Source: Benincasa hispida (taxonomy: Eukaryota; Streptophyta; Magnoliopsida; Cucurbitales; Cucurbitaceae). Taken from it: 64,000 bases of DNA. The DNA is taken from the NCBI RefSeq assembly GCF_009727055.1, contig NC_052352.1, positions 22,152,443-22,216,442 of the forward strand, given 5' to 3'. Below the pieces are notes generated by a model. The model was not told the origin of the DNA, did no database searches, and was given only the letters and a program-made list of their open reading frames with translations. Shown in pieces: positions 50,238-62,707 of the stretch; the first letter of the stretch is position 1, and every line of letters starts with the position of its first letter. The translations under genes were made by a program, and so were the position numbers.

Positions 50238-52253
50238 TGAACGATCTCATATAGAGAGTTCCACATGTTCAGATCGCTCCAATTTCACAATGACCGAAAC
50301 ACAATAGATATACATTCAATACAAACAGTTATGCATATAAACCTAATTATCGGCATGCTCAGAACACAATAAATAACAGGGAAAGGGTTCATACCTGTTG
50401 AAGACTCTCTTCAAACGTCTGAACCCTAAGCAATGGAAACCCTCCAACGGATCTACCAACACCTTGTTATATGTCGACTGCAACAACACGATCAGTATAG
50501 ACACGAACACTGCAGCGGGGATGACACCACCACTAGTGAAACCTAGGTATCCTCAGAGTGAAAACCCAAAGAGTGGGCTTTGGTGAGTTTGGTAGAGGAC
50601 GGAGGACAACGCGTTGTGTAGACGATAAGCAAGTGGGAGATTAAATTGTGCTATCGTATAGCGGAAGTGCTTATCGTATAAAAGAGCTACACGACGTGTA
50701 TGAAAGGCTGAACGATCGTTTTGAGAAAAAGTGAGGTAGACGATCGTTTAGATGGACGAGCTTCTATCGTATAGGCTCTCGCGATCGCTTTCACGAATTC
50801 TTTTGGGCGTGGACGAAAATATGAATGCACGATTGTAAAAAATGAAAACGAATTCATTTTTAATCCGCCGGTCACCATAACCTACGCAGCTCACTTCCCA
50901 CGTCCGAACGTGGACAAATTAGTTAATTATCAAGTAATTAATCAATTAATTTAAATAATAAATATAATCATATTATATTTACTATAGTATTTTCTCCTCT
51001 ACTTGATATAAATCATATTTATATCTAATTTCCTCCAAAATAATGTATCTCATACAATTAGCCAATTATATCATATATAATTGAACTTCCTCTTGTCAAT
51101 TTGAACATTTCAAATTAACCCAAACACTGGTTCTCAACTTTATCCAAGCCACCCAGGTGACCTAATGGACCTGTGGCTCAAAGCTTCAACGGTACGTGAA
51201 TAGCTGACTAAACTCTTTAGCCACGAGATCCACCATCTGTTAACTATCAGTGATTCCACTAAAGACCAACAGCTGAACTCTTCTTACCATAGATATATTT
51301 CTGTATCCATCGGATATAACCAATCATGAGTACGATGACCCTTCACGGATGCTCGTAAGTACAGTTGAGCTAAATTATCGTTTTGCCCATGTAGTTACAT
51401 CTTACTCCTTAAGTATCACTGATTCCTCTAATGAACAATACAACATAGTCCAACTATGTGTGAACACCTCTCGGGCCAAGAGAAGGTGTGTGGCGCCACA
51501 TCGTTCATGCCCCCGAATCAGCCTTTAAAGGAGCCATCTATCTACTTACCCTTGTCTCGAGGAAGGAGTGAATTCCATCTTATGTAGCTGAGTTCCCAAC
51601 TCCTAAATCAGACGAATCCCCAAAATGGTAGGTTTGAATCGGCGACTTGNAATCAGACGAATCCCCAAAATGGTAGGTTTGAATCGGCGACTTGACCACT
51701 CGCACCAATACAAATCAAAGGACCGCCCTCAATGGCAGGAGTCCCAACTTACTCAGGATTGAGGTCATGTTACCTATGGTCATCCTAATGAATTGAAGTC
51801 TCTGTCATGAACGATGTTATATAACGAGACATTAACACTTCGTGGTCAGGTCTTATACAAACTCTTTGTATAGGACGCCCCCACTCGCATGTCCCTAACA
51901 CGAATGATTAGGATCAGACCATCTGTGACAAGTCATAACACTTGTGACCATTCCACAAAGCGGGTTGCGTTCGTAGCGTTACCAGGATAAGGTTTCCCTC
52001 CTTTATCCATTTACTACAGACCATTTTGGTTATCATTCAAGACATGATCCACTTGTGTGTCACCACATACATGCTTGAGTCACATGCAGATAACCAGAGA
52101 TTTTATGTTTATTGGTTTGTGATAAAGCAAATAAAACAAATAACCGAGCAAAAAACAAGATGTGAAGTAAATATCATATATTAACATCACAAGAGTTCGT
52201 ACATATTGTTTACAAACTACAAGACACGAGACTTTAGGGCATCAACCTCAACA
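50238..52253 (-). mobile_element. Copia 5' LTR, 2,016 bp
   Basis: Minus-strand LTR from TGTTGAGGTTGATG at 52253 to TTCA at 50238, followed directly by the initiator tRNA-Met primer-binding site and Copia gag. It belongs to the same family as 44916-47011. It holds palindrome-type motifs at about 50,600-50,800 and a one-base gap at 51,650. Confidence 0.85.
51606..51694. other. Single-N gap with a 44-bp exact duplicate
   Basis: The 44 bases at 51606-51649 and 51651-51694 are identical and are separated by one N at 51650. This is the pattern of two contig ends that overlap but were joined by a placeholder. Confidence 0.9.
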
Positions 52254-53398
52254 CATGTACCCCAAGATTTAATATAGAATGAAAATAGTCTTTAGATCTC
52301 GGGCAATATATACCACAAGATTTAATACATAATGCAAATAGTCTTTAGATCTTACTGGATCTCGAGCAACTTTTACCTCGAGGTTACATGACATTGTGCA
52401 TGAAACTGTGTCAATTTGGCACAATTGTTATATTAAAAAAAATGCAAGAAGTTCATATTTTACTAAAAATAGTTGCATAAAGTATTAAAAGAAGGCTTTG
52501 TTAGCCCGTAATTGTATAGTTAATTGACGCCGAAACAAGGGACTGTTATCCTACCTAAGTGTATCTAAAGGGGTCTAAGTCACATCGTATTCAAAGAATT
52601 TTGTACAAAATATCCCACAATGACCCCTTTAGAATGTTGTGGTGCAATATTCACTCAATACACTCACCACGATGTCGCAGGCAAGTTTGCTTCATTGCTA
52701 GGATTCAACCCTATCCAATAGAGTTAGAAATATTGTCCACATGTTACCTAGCTCCTTTGATAGCCCGACATCAGATGTCAGTGTTGAAGGAATTGAATTC
52801 TCGAAGCGGAAGCGTATGAACGCATTCGTGTTTTAGAATTTTATTTTCAAAACTTACAAAAATAGAAGAGGTAGAAACAAGATAAACATACATAAACGTA
52901 AGCATGTTTTTCTACTGAACTTTACAGAGAGGAAAGGGATAAAAATGTACCCTTGAAGAACCGTTTCTTCTTGAATCCCCTCTCCAAGAACAAGATCATG
53001 AAGAACATGTTCCTTTGATGAACACTGATTCACAACAAGGTCACGAACACAACAATGAGGACACCACCACAATGTTACCTTGTATTAAAAGAGGATAAAA
53101 TATAAATTCAATTTTCATATAATAAATAATTCAAAATAATCCGTTTTAATAATATATAAAAATAAAAAATTAAATAAATGTATTAAAAGAGGAGAGAGAG
53201 TAGGAATGAAGAAAACTTACCTTTTTGGATGGGTATCATTCATGGGTATAAAGGATGCATGGGAAAAGCTTATTCTCATGTCTAAAGCTTCAAAACTTGT
53301 ATTAAACAAGGGGATGAGTATCCTTTACCCATTCTCACCCTTATTCCTATCCCAATTCCCTAAATCCAAACCACCTCTTATAGTAACGGCGTTATAAA
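52254..53398. other. Spacer between LTRs, no gene recognised
   Basis: Two related units of about 60 bp (TAGTCTTTAGATCT) lie at 52,260-52,370. The remainder has short frames only. It may be older transposon DNA, but no ends or domains are identifiable. Confidence 0.4.
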
Positions 53399-53801
53399 GA
53401 GAGATTAATAATTTCATGGTCCGATCTTATACAAACTTTTTATATAGGATATCCCTGCTCACATGTCTCCACATGAATGATTAGGATTAGATCATTTGTA
53501 ACACTTTACAATAATTGTAACAATTACAAAACGGGTTGTATCCGTAGTGTCACTAGGATAAAGCACCCAACCTTATCCATCTACTACAAACCGTTCGGGT
53601 TATACTTAAACATGATTCATCTGTATGTCACCACATACATGTTTAAGTTTCATCAAGTAACCTTGAATCTTAGTTTATTGGTTTTGGGTTAATGCAACTA
53701 AATGTAAAAAATAACAACTTATTTTATTAAATAAATACTTTTTTGTATAAATAAAGTTTACAAACTACAAGATCATGAGATTTAGGGCATTAACCCGAAC
53801 A
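53399..53801 (-). mobile_element. Copia 3' LTR remnant
   Basis: The minus-strand LTR starts TGTTCGGGTTAATG at 53801 and is lost beyond about 53,399. Just before it (complement of 53802-53817) lies a polypurine tract GGGACAAATAGGAGAT, typical of Copia elements. It pairs closely with the fragment at 61008-61257. Confidence 0.8.
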
Positions 53802-53879
53802 ATCTCCTATTTGTCCCAAAGCTAGTGGGGTGTACAAATATAAAGTACAAAAACAAAGTATAGTACACAAAACAATAAA

Positions 53880-54739
53880 CTAGGGCATACACCATGCCTA
53901 GTAATTGCTTCCACTTGCCTTAGACAAGATGAGTCATGTCTCGTAGACTTAGACTCTTCAGGTGACCCTCAAACACTTTAGTCGTGAGAGCCTTTGTAAA
54001 TGGATCAGCAACATTGTGCTCTGAAGCGATCTTTGGGATGATCACGTCCCTTCGATGCAGAATCTCCTGTATAAGATGATATTTGCACTCTATATGATTC
54101 CCTCGCTTGTGGCTTCTAGGCTCCCTAGAATTCATCACAACATCACTATTATCACAATAAAGGGTGATGGGCTTTGATATGTCTGGAACAACTTCCAGAT
54201 TAGTCAAAAACTTCTTAATCCATACAACCTCCTTGGTAGCTTCACAACCCGCTACATACTCTGCCTCCATGGTAGAGTCAGCAATGCAACCTTGCTATGT
54301 GCTTCTCCATACTACAAATCCTCTTTTAAGGGTGAAAACTGATCCTAAAGTAGATTTTCTAGAATCCATATCAATTTGAAAATCAGAGTCAGTGTATCCT
54401 ATAAAGATTAAATCCTTAGATCCATACATAAGCATGTAGTCCCTTGTTCTTCGAAGATACTCGAGGACAGTTTTAACTTTTGTCCAGTGATCTAATACTG
54501 AATTAGACTGATATCTATTGACAATCCTCACTGTATAGCAAATGTTAGGTCTATTACATAACATTGCATACATTAGGTTGCCAACAACCAATGCATAGGG
54601 AATCCATCTAATTTCCTCAACCTCTTGAGATGTCTTAGGACACTGTTCCTTAGACAAGAAAATTCCATGTCTGAAAGGTAATAAACCTCTCTTGACATTC
54701 TGCATCGAATATTTGACAAATATCTTGTCAATGTATGAT
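53880..54739 (-). pseudogene. Copia reverse transcriptase end and RNase H remnant
   Basis: The minus-strand sequence resumes the pol interrupted at 56,749 (ASYIDKI, then GLLPFRHGIFLSKEQC). It includes SDFQIDMDSRKSTLGSVFTL and RNase H MEAEYVAGCEATKEVVWIKK, ending with ADPFTKAL. A stop or frame change lies between the two segments near 54,280-54,295. Confidence 0.88.
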
Positions 54740-54744
54740 GCCCG

Positions 54745-56743
54745 TATTGGGTTTTATGTCCTAAAATTTGCGGTTTGTAAAATTAAACATATTCTATTAT
54801 CAATAAAAGATGTTATTCAACATTTCTTCAATAAAGGTATTGAATCTATTAATTGCATTCATAGAGTCTAAATACAATAAACTAAGATCTATGGCTACTA
54901 TATGAATATATGAAATTCATGTAGGGATATAAAGATGGATCAAGTTTGAGTAAATAGCCAAAACGATCTATAGTACATGATTAACTTATTCTGGTAACAC
55001 TATTGGATGTGACCTACTTTGTAGCTGTTACAAGTTGTTGTAAAGATACTGCAAACGAAGTGATCCAGATTCGTTCATGTATTGACATGAGGAGTGGGGG
55101 GCGTCTTATGCAATGAGTTTGCATAAGACCGGGCCAAGAAATAAGGAACTCTTACCTTTTAATGTTGTTTACTATTTAAGACTGACTATTTCACTTAGAT
55201 GATCTAGGTAGCTCGATCTTAATCCTGAGCTAACTATGAACTTCTGTTTATTCGAGATTATCGTTAGATTTACATAGGTGAGGGTTGGCTCAACAACGGC
55301 GACTCAATGAGCCTCCCATTTCAGGGGTAAGACAGGGTAGATAGTTAGGGACATAGGGTGCAAAACGGAATTCACGCCTACCCGATTTAGGGATAGGAGA
55401 AAGGTTGTTCTTTAAAGTACTGAATCCAGGTCTTGAACAAAGGGCCCTACCCTCCCACTGGTTGAGAGGGATCCAGTTTAGTAATTGGATCATAAACCAA
55501 TTGCTCATTAGAGAATCTATTGGAACTTAAGGAACAAGACATATTATCGAGGGTAAAACAGCACATTGACCTAGTCGGTATTACGAACAATCTGTGAAGG
55601 GTCGACTTACTAGTTATGGTTAAATCATGTGGATACAAATATATCTATAGTGAGGAGAGGACAACTATCAAGCTATAGTGGTGTGACTCGATAGTTAACG
55701 AATACTGATTAATTCGGTCTAAAGAGATTAACCAATTAATCTTAATCATTGGAGCTCATGATCTGTAGGTCCATAAGGCCTATCTACTAGCTCGTAAAAC
55801 ATGAACACCTTGAATTATTAAATTGAGTGAATTTGGAATGATATCAATTTAAAATTTTCAAATTGAATTTTAAATTTGAAAATGTTCAAATTGAAATTAG
55901 GGTTGAATTTGAATTAGTTCAAAATCAAATTAGGGTTTGCATAATTATCTTTGATATAATTAAAGTTTAATTTGTTGAAATTGAACAAAATTGGAAAGTG
56001 TATAATATTTAAATTTTGATTTAAATATTAATTACATGAATTAGATTCGTGTTTTATGTGATTAATTTGATATTTGATATTAAATTAGTTAATTAATTAA
56101 ATATATTTAATTAATAATCAAATTAATTTCCAATTTTAAATTCAATTTAAGAAATCAGATTTTTAATTTTATATTTAATTAATTAAATAAAACATAGATT
56201 AATTATATAATTAATTGAAAAGGAAAAAAAATGGAAATTGGAAAAACATGAAAATGGGTTTTCCCTAATTTATCTTAAAGCATGATGTGCAACTCATCCA
56301 TCTTCACACAAATCCACTCTCCAATTAAAGTAGCTGCTGGCCAATTCCATTACCGATGCTACCTGCATGTAGTTGAGTAACAAAAACACTTCAAAAATTG
56401 GTTGACAGAAGGTGAATGGATTGAAAATTCAAGGCTGAAAGAGAGTTTCTGCTTCAACTACTTATTCCTCTTCAAACCCACAAAATACTCACCAAATTTA
56501 CTCAAATCTGAGTTCTACCACTCAAATTCAAGGCTGAGAATAGTAGAGAAGATCTCTTGGTGGTTCACGGACTATTTTGGAGCTTAATTGGAGTAAAGAG
56601 CAGCTTGGATTTGGAGATTTCATCACAAAAGATATGTAACTTGAAACCTATTTGAATGTGCATACTTTAAAACTCAAATTAAATGTAATTAGAGTGCTTA
56701 TTGATTCTGTTTGCTTCCGTTGCATGGTTTGTGTATTCCATCA
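54745..56743 (+). mobile_element. Solo LTR, about 2.0 kb, nested in Copia pol
   Basis: It starts TATTGGGTTTTATG (from TGTTGGG) and ends CCATCA. On both sides the same Copia frame continues, so the insertion site is known to within a codon. Flanking bases GCCCG (54740-54744) and ACCTG (56744-56748) fit a 5-bp duplication with two changes. No internal region is present. Confidence 0.8.
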
Positions 56744-56748
56744 ACCTG

Positions 56749-58048
56749 AGACAAGGCTAGTGTTTTGTTTTTACGATCCCTGAAAACCTGGATCTCTAGA
56801 ACAAATAGAGTCTCCCCCAAATCTTTCATTTAGAATTGGGCTTCTAACTACTATTTTACATCTGCCAGTAGACATACATCATTTCCAATAAGTAAAATAT
56901 CGTCTAGTGTAATACTAAAAAAACTACTAAATTGTTGACGACTTTTTTGTAGACACAAAGTTCATCAGCATTTTGATTAAAGCCATAAGATTTGATCGCA
57001 GTACTAAACCTTATATTCGAAGATCGAGTTGTTTGCTTCAATCCATAAATGGACCAATTAAGCTTGCAAACCATTTGCTTTTGACCTTGGGAGATGAATC
57101 CCTCTAGTTGTTACATAAAGATGGTCTCTTTAAGATTACCATTTAGAAAGGCAGTCTTGACGTCCATTTGCCAAATCTCATAGTCATAATATGAGGCAAT
57201 GGACAGGAGAATCCGAATAAACTTTAACATGACAACATGTGAGAAAGTTTCTTTATAGTCTAGTCCCTCAACCTGGGTATAACTTTTTGCCACCAGTCTA
57301 GCCTTAAAGGTCTGTACCTCACTATCTGTACCACTTTTCCTTTTGTAGATCCCCTTTCAACCTATAGGTTTGACCCCATCAGGTTGATCTATAAGATCCC
57401 AGAATGAAATAAAGTACATCGATTCCATTTTGAGATCCATAGCTTTGACCCATTCATCTTTGTCCACATCTTCCATTACCTATTCATAGGACAATAGGTC
57501 CTCAGTGTCGACATTTGATATGACGATCAGGGCTTCTATTAAACCTCTGTAATGAACAGGTGGGTTCGTAACCCTCCCATTACGATGAGGTTCCTATTAT
57601 GTTGAGGTTCCCTCAACGGTTGAGGTGGATGTGTTCGACTAGATGAACCTACATCAACAACTCTTGTTGATGTAGTAGCCTCTTCAACAACTCTTATTGA
57701 AGTTTCAGTAGCTTATTTGGAAAGCTCGCTTGACACAATTTTACTGTGGGACTTATGCTCCCTGATGTGGTCTTATTCTAAAAATGTAGCATTTTTCGAC
57801 ACAAATATTTTATTATCTTTAGGATCGTAGAAGTAACTACCCCTCATTTCCTTGGGACAGCCTACAAATAAGAATAATCTTGAATGAAGTTCCAATTTCT
57901 TAGGATTTTCCTCAAGCATATATGCTGGGCAACCAAAAATCCCAAAATGGCGCAAACTGCCTTTACGACCATTCCATAATTTCAAAGGTGTTTCAGAAAC
58001 ACTCTTGGATGGAATGCAGTTCAAAATGTAGATTGTAGTGATAACTTG
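56749..58048 (-). pseudogene. Copia integrase end and reverse transcriptase remnant
   Basis: The integrase C-terminal part lies at 58,048-57,773 (ILNCIPSKSVSETPLKLW, HFGIFGCPAYMLEE). After a divergent linker, reverse transcriptase runs from about 57,420 to 56,749 (ARLVAKSYTQVEGLDYKETF, IWQMDVKTAFLNGNL with the first catalytic Asp). The YVDD box is read as TLDDILLIGN near 56,890-56,920, so the paired Asp residues survive but the Tyr does not. Stops occur, for example after ETIFM. Confidence 0.88.
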
Positions 58049-59711
58049 TGGAAACACAATTTATTGTAGCTTTTTATTTAGAATAATTAAGGAAAATGAG
58101 AAGAAAATGCATTAACTTGAGATGAATTCATGGGAATAATCTAAGCTACATGATCACATGTTTAAAAAAGCTAATATCTTGAAATCTATAAATTCTGATA
58201 TCTTTGAATTCAGGATTTTGGTGAAAGAGGCGAATATTCTTAAGAAATGGAAGCTACAACCTTGATCGCAGAAAAGGAAGAAAGGCGATACAACTTGAAT
58301 GCATAGAAGTACCACATGATAAAATCAAAACATGCGATGACAACTATAAAACGACAAGCGTTGTTTGTAAACTGTCAAATCATAGAGCAAGTTGGTAGCC
58401 GAATTTGACTTAAGCATGCTAGATCCAATGCATCAGTGACATGTTTAGACGGTGCAACAAGGCATGAAACTAAATGCAAGGGTGTTAGATCATCCTTAGA
58501 GAGATGCTCTGGACGTTCTTTTTGACACCTATAAATAGCCCATAATAGCTCAAGAACAAAAGAGGAGACTTTTACAAGAGATTAGGAAAGCTCTGTCATA
58601 ATTCCTTCATCTTCAACCTCTTGACTTTACTCTGAAGATTCTAATGAGAACTTAGTCTCTTCTCTGGAAAGTGAGAGAACTCATCCTCCATCTCGACAAC
58701 AATCACTTCAAGCAAATAGCATTAAAGCCAAATGGAGCAAGAGCTTGCAACCGGTGACTTGACACTTCTTTCTACCACTTTTACTTTTTGTCTTTCATTT
58801 CATAGTTGTATCAAGAATTATATGTTTGTGAATTCTATCATTCTTAATATGAATATGAATATCATTCATTTCCTCTCATCCATGTTTCTTACTTCTTTCA
58901 TCACGAGTAACTAAATTTTCAATGGGTTGAAAAGATAAACCAACATCTCCAAAAGCATGCATACGTAGAAGTACATCTTGTTTAATCTGTGTTTAATTCG
59001 ATGCCTAATTTGGTGAGAACTTGGGTTAAGTAGAACGTAGTCAACTGCTCGAGAGAGTAAATAACTTAGACATCATTAAACAAGGAAAGAATTAGCTTCA
59101 GAGATAAAGTTAGATATTTTGTATGAAATCAACTCATCATGCATTCTAGAGATAGAATAAATGTGGCATTTAACACAGAGAGGTGAATTGATTGTAAGAA
59201 ATTGAAACATGAACGCCTATATGTGCATTGCTTAAGGAAATGTTAATGAACGTTCTTAACCCTAATTCATCAATTGAATTTTTCTTCATTTTCAGCGCCT
59301 ACTGTTCTTAGTGATTGTTTAAACCACTATATCAATGCACTTCACCATACACCATATCATATTCATCGCCACCATTTCATCGTCTCCATAGTTTTTAGAG
59401 TATACGTAATTAAACCACATCTACGAGTATTGCATATAATTCACATTTCACCGCAATAGATCATTAAAGCATTCAAGACATTCACATTACTAAGTCCCTG
59501 TTTTCGATCCTAGACTTACCAGGAAACCTTGTTAGGATTTAGACTTAGGTTCAAACAAGGAAAACTTGTGCTGCATTATCATATTCATTACATACATCAT
59601 TTAGGCACAACTTAAGGCTAAAGGCTAAAAACATGACAACAATATAGAGAAACGCAACAAAAAACAAATAAAAAAATTATACAAAAAAGTTTTTGGTACT
59701 GTTGCCGGGGG
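58049..59711 (+). mobile_element. Gypsy-type LTR with primer-binding site
   Basis: The LTR seems to start TGTGGAAACACAATT at 58049, exactly where Copia integrase homology breaks, and to end with CA near 59682. At 59694-59711 lies TGGTACTGTTGCCGGGGG. This resembles the TGGCGCCGTTGCCGGGG site of Athila/Tat-type gypsy elements, with two changes. Confidence 0.65.
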
Positions 59712-60479
59712 TAAGGTTTGAGCTAAAGGCATTCATTTTTTTTATAATCTTCTTGTTCATAAAAAAAAAAAAATTAAAAATAAGTGGCATTGAGATTGGA
59801 ACTTGCTAGTTGGATGAATGCATGACAACCGTGGGGGCAAGTCAAAATGAAGGTGGGAATCATGATCAACGCAAGATGAAAATAGGGATAATGGCAAATA
59901 TAGACATTAGACCCAAAGTATTAGTAGATATAACATAATGTAAAGAAAATTGCAAATATGGCCAAATTTAAATAGTCTATCAGTGATAGACCATATTATT
60001 GGTAGGAGTCTATCAGTAATAGACCATATTATTGGTAGGAGTCTATCATTGGTAATAGACTTGTCTATATTTGCATTTTTTTTAAAAATAATGTTATACA
60101 CTTGGTTATTATTCCTAAAAATGCTACCAATTGCAATTACCCAAAAAAATAATTACAAATCCACTTCCTATACTGAATTCCAAGGTAAGAGTTTATTTTG
60201 AAAATAACTCTTGCTCATAGTTGGATGTCCACATGATACCCATGGGGGCAAGCCAAAACGAAGGTAAGATGCATGGATTAGCGCATAACTACTTAATTAT
60301 ACGAGGGGTAACAAAACAAATTGTAAACTTTGAACCATAAGCCCATTCCTAAAAGGAGAAATAAGATTGTCCATAAATGAATAAGGGTATTTTGAGACTT
60401 AAGCTTGCCGCATATAAATTAAAGAAATACTTCTGTAGGAAATGGATTAAAACTTAGAGGCGATCAATCTGCCTAGTGA
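59712..60479 (+). mobile_element. Internal leader after the gypsy LTR, includes 'tatcag' repeat copy 3
   Basis: No gag or pol homology is seen. At about 59,970-60,065 two copies of a ~37-bp unit (CTATCAGTRATAGACCATAT) and a third partial copy stand in tandem. The right edge is where Copia sequence resumes. Confidence 0.5.
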
Positions 60480-61007
60480 ATCTTAAACTTGGGAGCATGT
60501 TGAGAGGTCTAGTTAATGTATCAATCCAAATCTAAAATCCTTGGCTCTATGACCTTTTCTAGTAAAAAGGTCTTTTAGTCATTTTGCCTTCAAGGCACGA
60601 CTCACAAACTAGTATAGATTTTCTTCTAAATCTCTTAGAAGTTCTCTCTTAACCAACCTTTCAATCCTATTGAGATTTATGTGTCATAATTTTAGGTGCC
60701 AAAAATGAGCATTTTCATTATGAGAAACCTTTTGTCTTTTATGTTGAGTTGTTGCAGATATGAATATTTCAGTATCTAGAAGCGCCTTAGATACTAACAA
60801 CCTTAGCATATAAAGATTACTTTCTAAGTTTGCATAATATATTTGAATACCATTATTGTAAATGAACACTTTATCTATATTAAATTTAGAGAATAGTTCT
60901 ATTCAAGCAATCATTTTATAGAAATCAAGTTCCTCTTCAAACCAGGAATCACATATAAATTATCTAATAATAAATATGATTTCTGTAAAAGCATATCCAT
61001 AATGTCA
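60480..61007 (-). pseudogene. Copia protease end and pre-integrase remnant
   Basis: Minus-strand homology runs from the protease to pre-integrase linker (LYVIPGLKRNLISIK), through NLESNLYMLR, to the pre-integrase HHCC-type region (NENAHFWHLKL, LNRIERLVKRELL). It then breaks near 60,480 where the gypsy LTR block is inserted. Stops and frame changes are present. Confidence 0.82.
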
Positions 61008-61257
61008 CCAAGATAAGGTACCCAGCCTTATCCATCTACTACAAACCGTTCAGGTTATTACTTAAACATGATTCACATATTTATTACTACATACATGTTT
61101 AAGCTTCATGAAATAACTTGGATTTTATTTTATCTGTTTTGGGTTAATGCAACTAAACATAAAAAATAAGAACTTATTTTATTAAATAAATAATCTGTTT
61201 GTACAAATAAAGTTTACAAACTATAATACTATGAGATTTAGAGCATCGACCCCAACA
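61008..61257 (-). mobile_element. Copia 5' LTR remnant
   Basis: The minus-strand LTR starts TGTTGGGGTCGATG at 61257. Only the first ~250 bp remain, joined directly to protease-region sequence. The rest of the LTR, the primer-binding site and gag are deleted. Closest match in the window is 53399-53801. Confidence 0.8.
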
Positions 61258-62707
61258 AGTGTGATTAGGGAGTCCCACATAAGTATCTTCTGACGACCAT
61301 ATCGATCTTTAAAAGCACCTAATGGTACACATCGATGTTGTATGGCATGTAAACACAGTCAACCGTCTTCTAGGGTATGTTGTGATATGGCGGTTCACCT
61401 TGTACGTTTATCAGAATTGTAGCATCTTTCACCCAAGTGTATTCCACATCTAAAGGGCTAGTGCCCCTCCTAATCTCATCATACAACTCTGGGCTACGTC
61501 TTAGGAAATTCTGCATACCAATAATTAGAGAGTTAGATTTTATACTTATTTGACATTACATATACATATTATCCAAATACATGTACTCATCGAGGTAGAT
61601 ATATTAGCCGTAATGAACTTCTTCTTCAAATGGGTTGGATCGACATTGTCCATTAACTTCTTCTGAGTGAACAAAAATAAAGTGTCGATCGTCTGCAAGG
61701 AAAAAATTATTTGTCAACTTAAACATGCCAGAATAAATGAAAGTTTACTTATATCAGCGTTAATAAATGTGTCTGACATAAGCAAGTTCATGAACTATGA
61801 CAACTTTCGTGCACTTCAGACGATCCTTCAATTCTCATTGACTCGCCTAGAGTCTCCGAGATACTCAGAGAACTGCTTCTCAAACTTTCTTAGGATCTTA
61901 ACCATAGGATTATATGGTTTCACCCTTTTCTTCCTCTTCTTTTCGATGGGTTGACAATAATTGGACTACGGAGCTTCCATGGAACTACTCGCTTCCTTAG
62001 TCCTTTCCTTATGGACCACCTTTGAAGACTAAGACAATAGAATTATTTAGTGTCAAAGTTCAAAGGCTGCATTCACAGAAATATTATTAGGGAATCACTC
62101 TAAACCATATCAGAAAATTACCCTAAACCCTAGATATGTAATAACATGGATTGTTCTTCTACTCCTTTAGAATAACAACTAATGGACCAGCCATATCTTT
62201 GCCTCCCAATGTTATCTCTATGGTGATAACACTGTATCCATCGTCCGTGTCCTCGCCCAATTGGATCTGATCAGCATCGAGCATATCATCGATACAAGTG
62301 GGATCCTCAACAGCTGGGTTGGGAACAAGTGGATCCTCACCACATCGCTCATCAGTGGGTGTATCGTCAAAAATTGGGTCCCAGGAAAGTGGTTCTTGAC
62401 ACAACAGACTTTCTCCACCGTCTTAATGCTACTGCAATACGACAGACTTACCCTAGAAGTAATGTTTATAAAACAATACAAAGCAAATAACTACATAAAT
62501 TAACTTTATTTTATGTAACATATCTTCATAATTAGCATCAACATTTCCTTTATGGCCTTCAACTCAATCGTATATGAGGATTCCATACGATCCAACTTTT
62601 CTTCCAAGCACTGTAAGTGCTGACTTCACTCACATGTGGACCAAAATCTGTAAGACGACCACCTGTCACAGTATCGTCACCCATCATCGATCCATTAACC
62701 CGTTCTT
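61258..62707 (-). pseudogene. Possible Ulp1-type protease fragment of a DNA transposon
   Basis: Read on the minus strand, about 61,510-61,260 gives FLRRSPELYDEIRRGTSPLD and then VDCVYMPYNIDVYH-stop-VLLKIDM. The latter resembles the DYVYxPxNxxxxHWVLL core of C48 (Ulp1) proteases that many Mutator-type transposons carry. The His is kept and the Trp codon is TAG. An acidic frame at 62404-62159 lies upstream on the same strand. The match is short, so the call is tentative. Confidence 0.4.
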
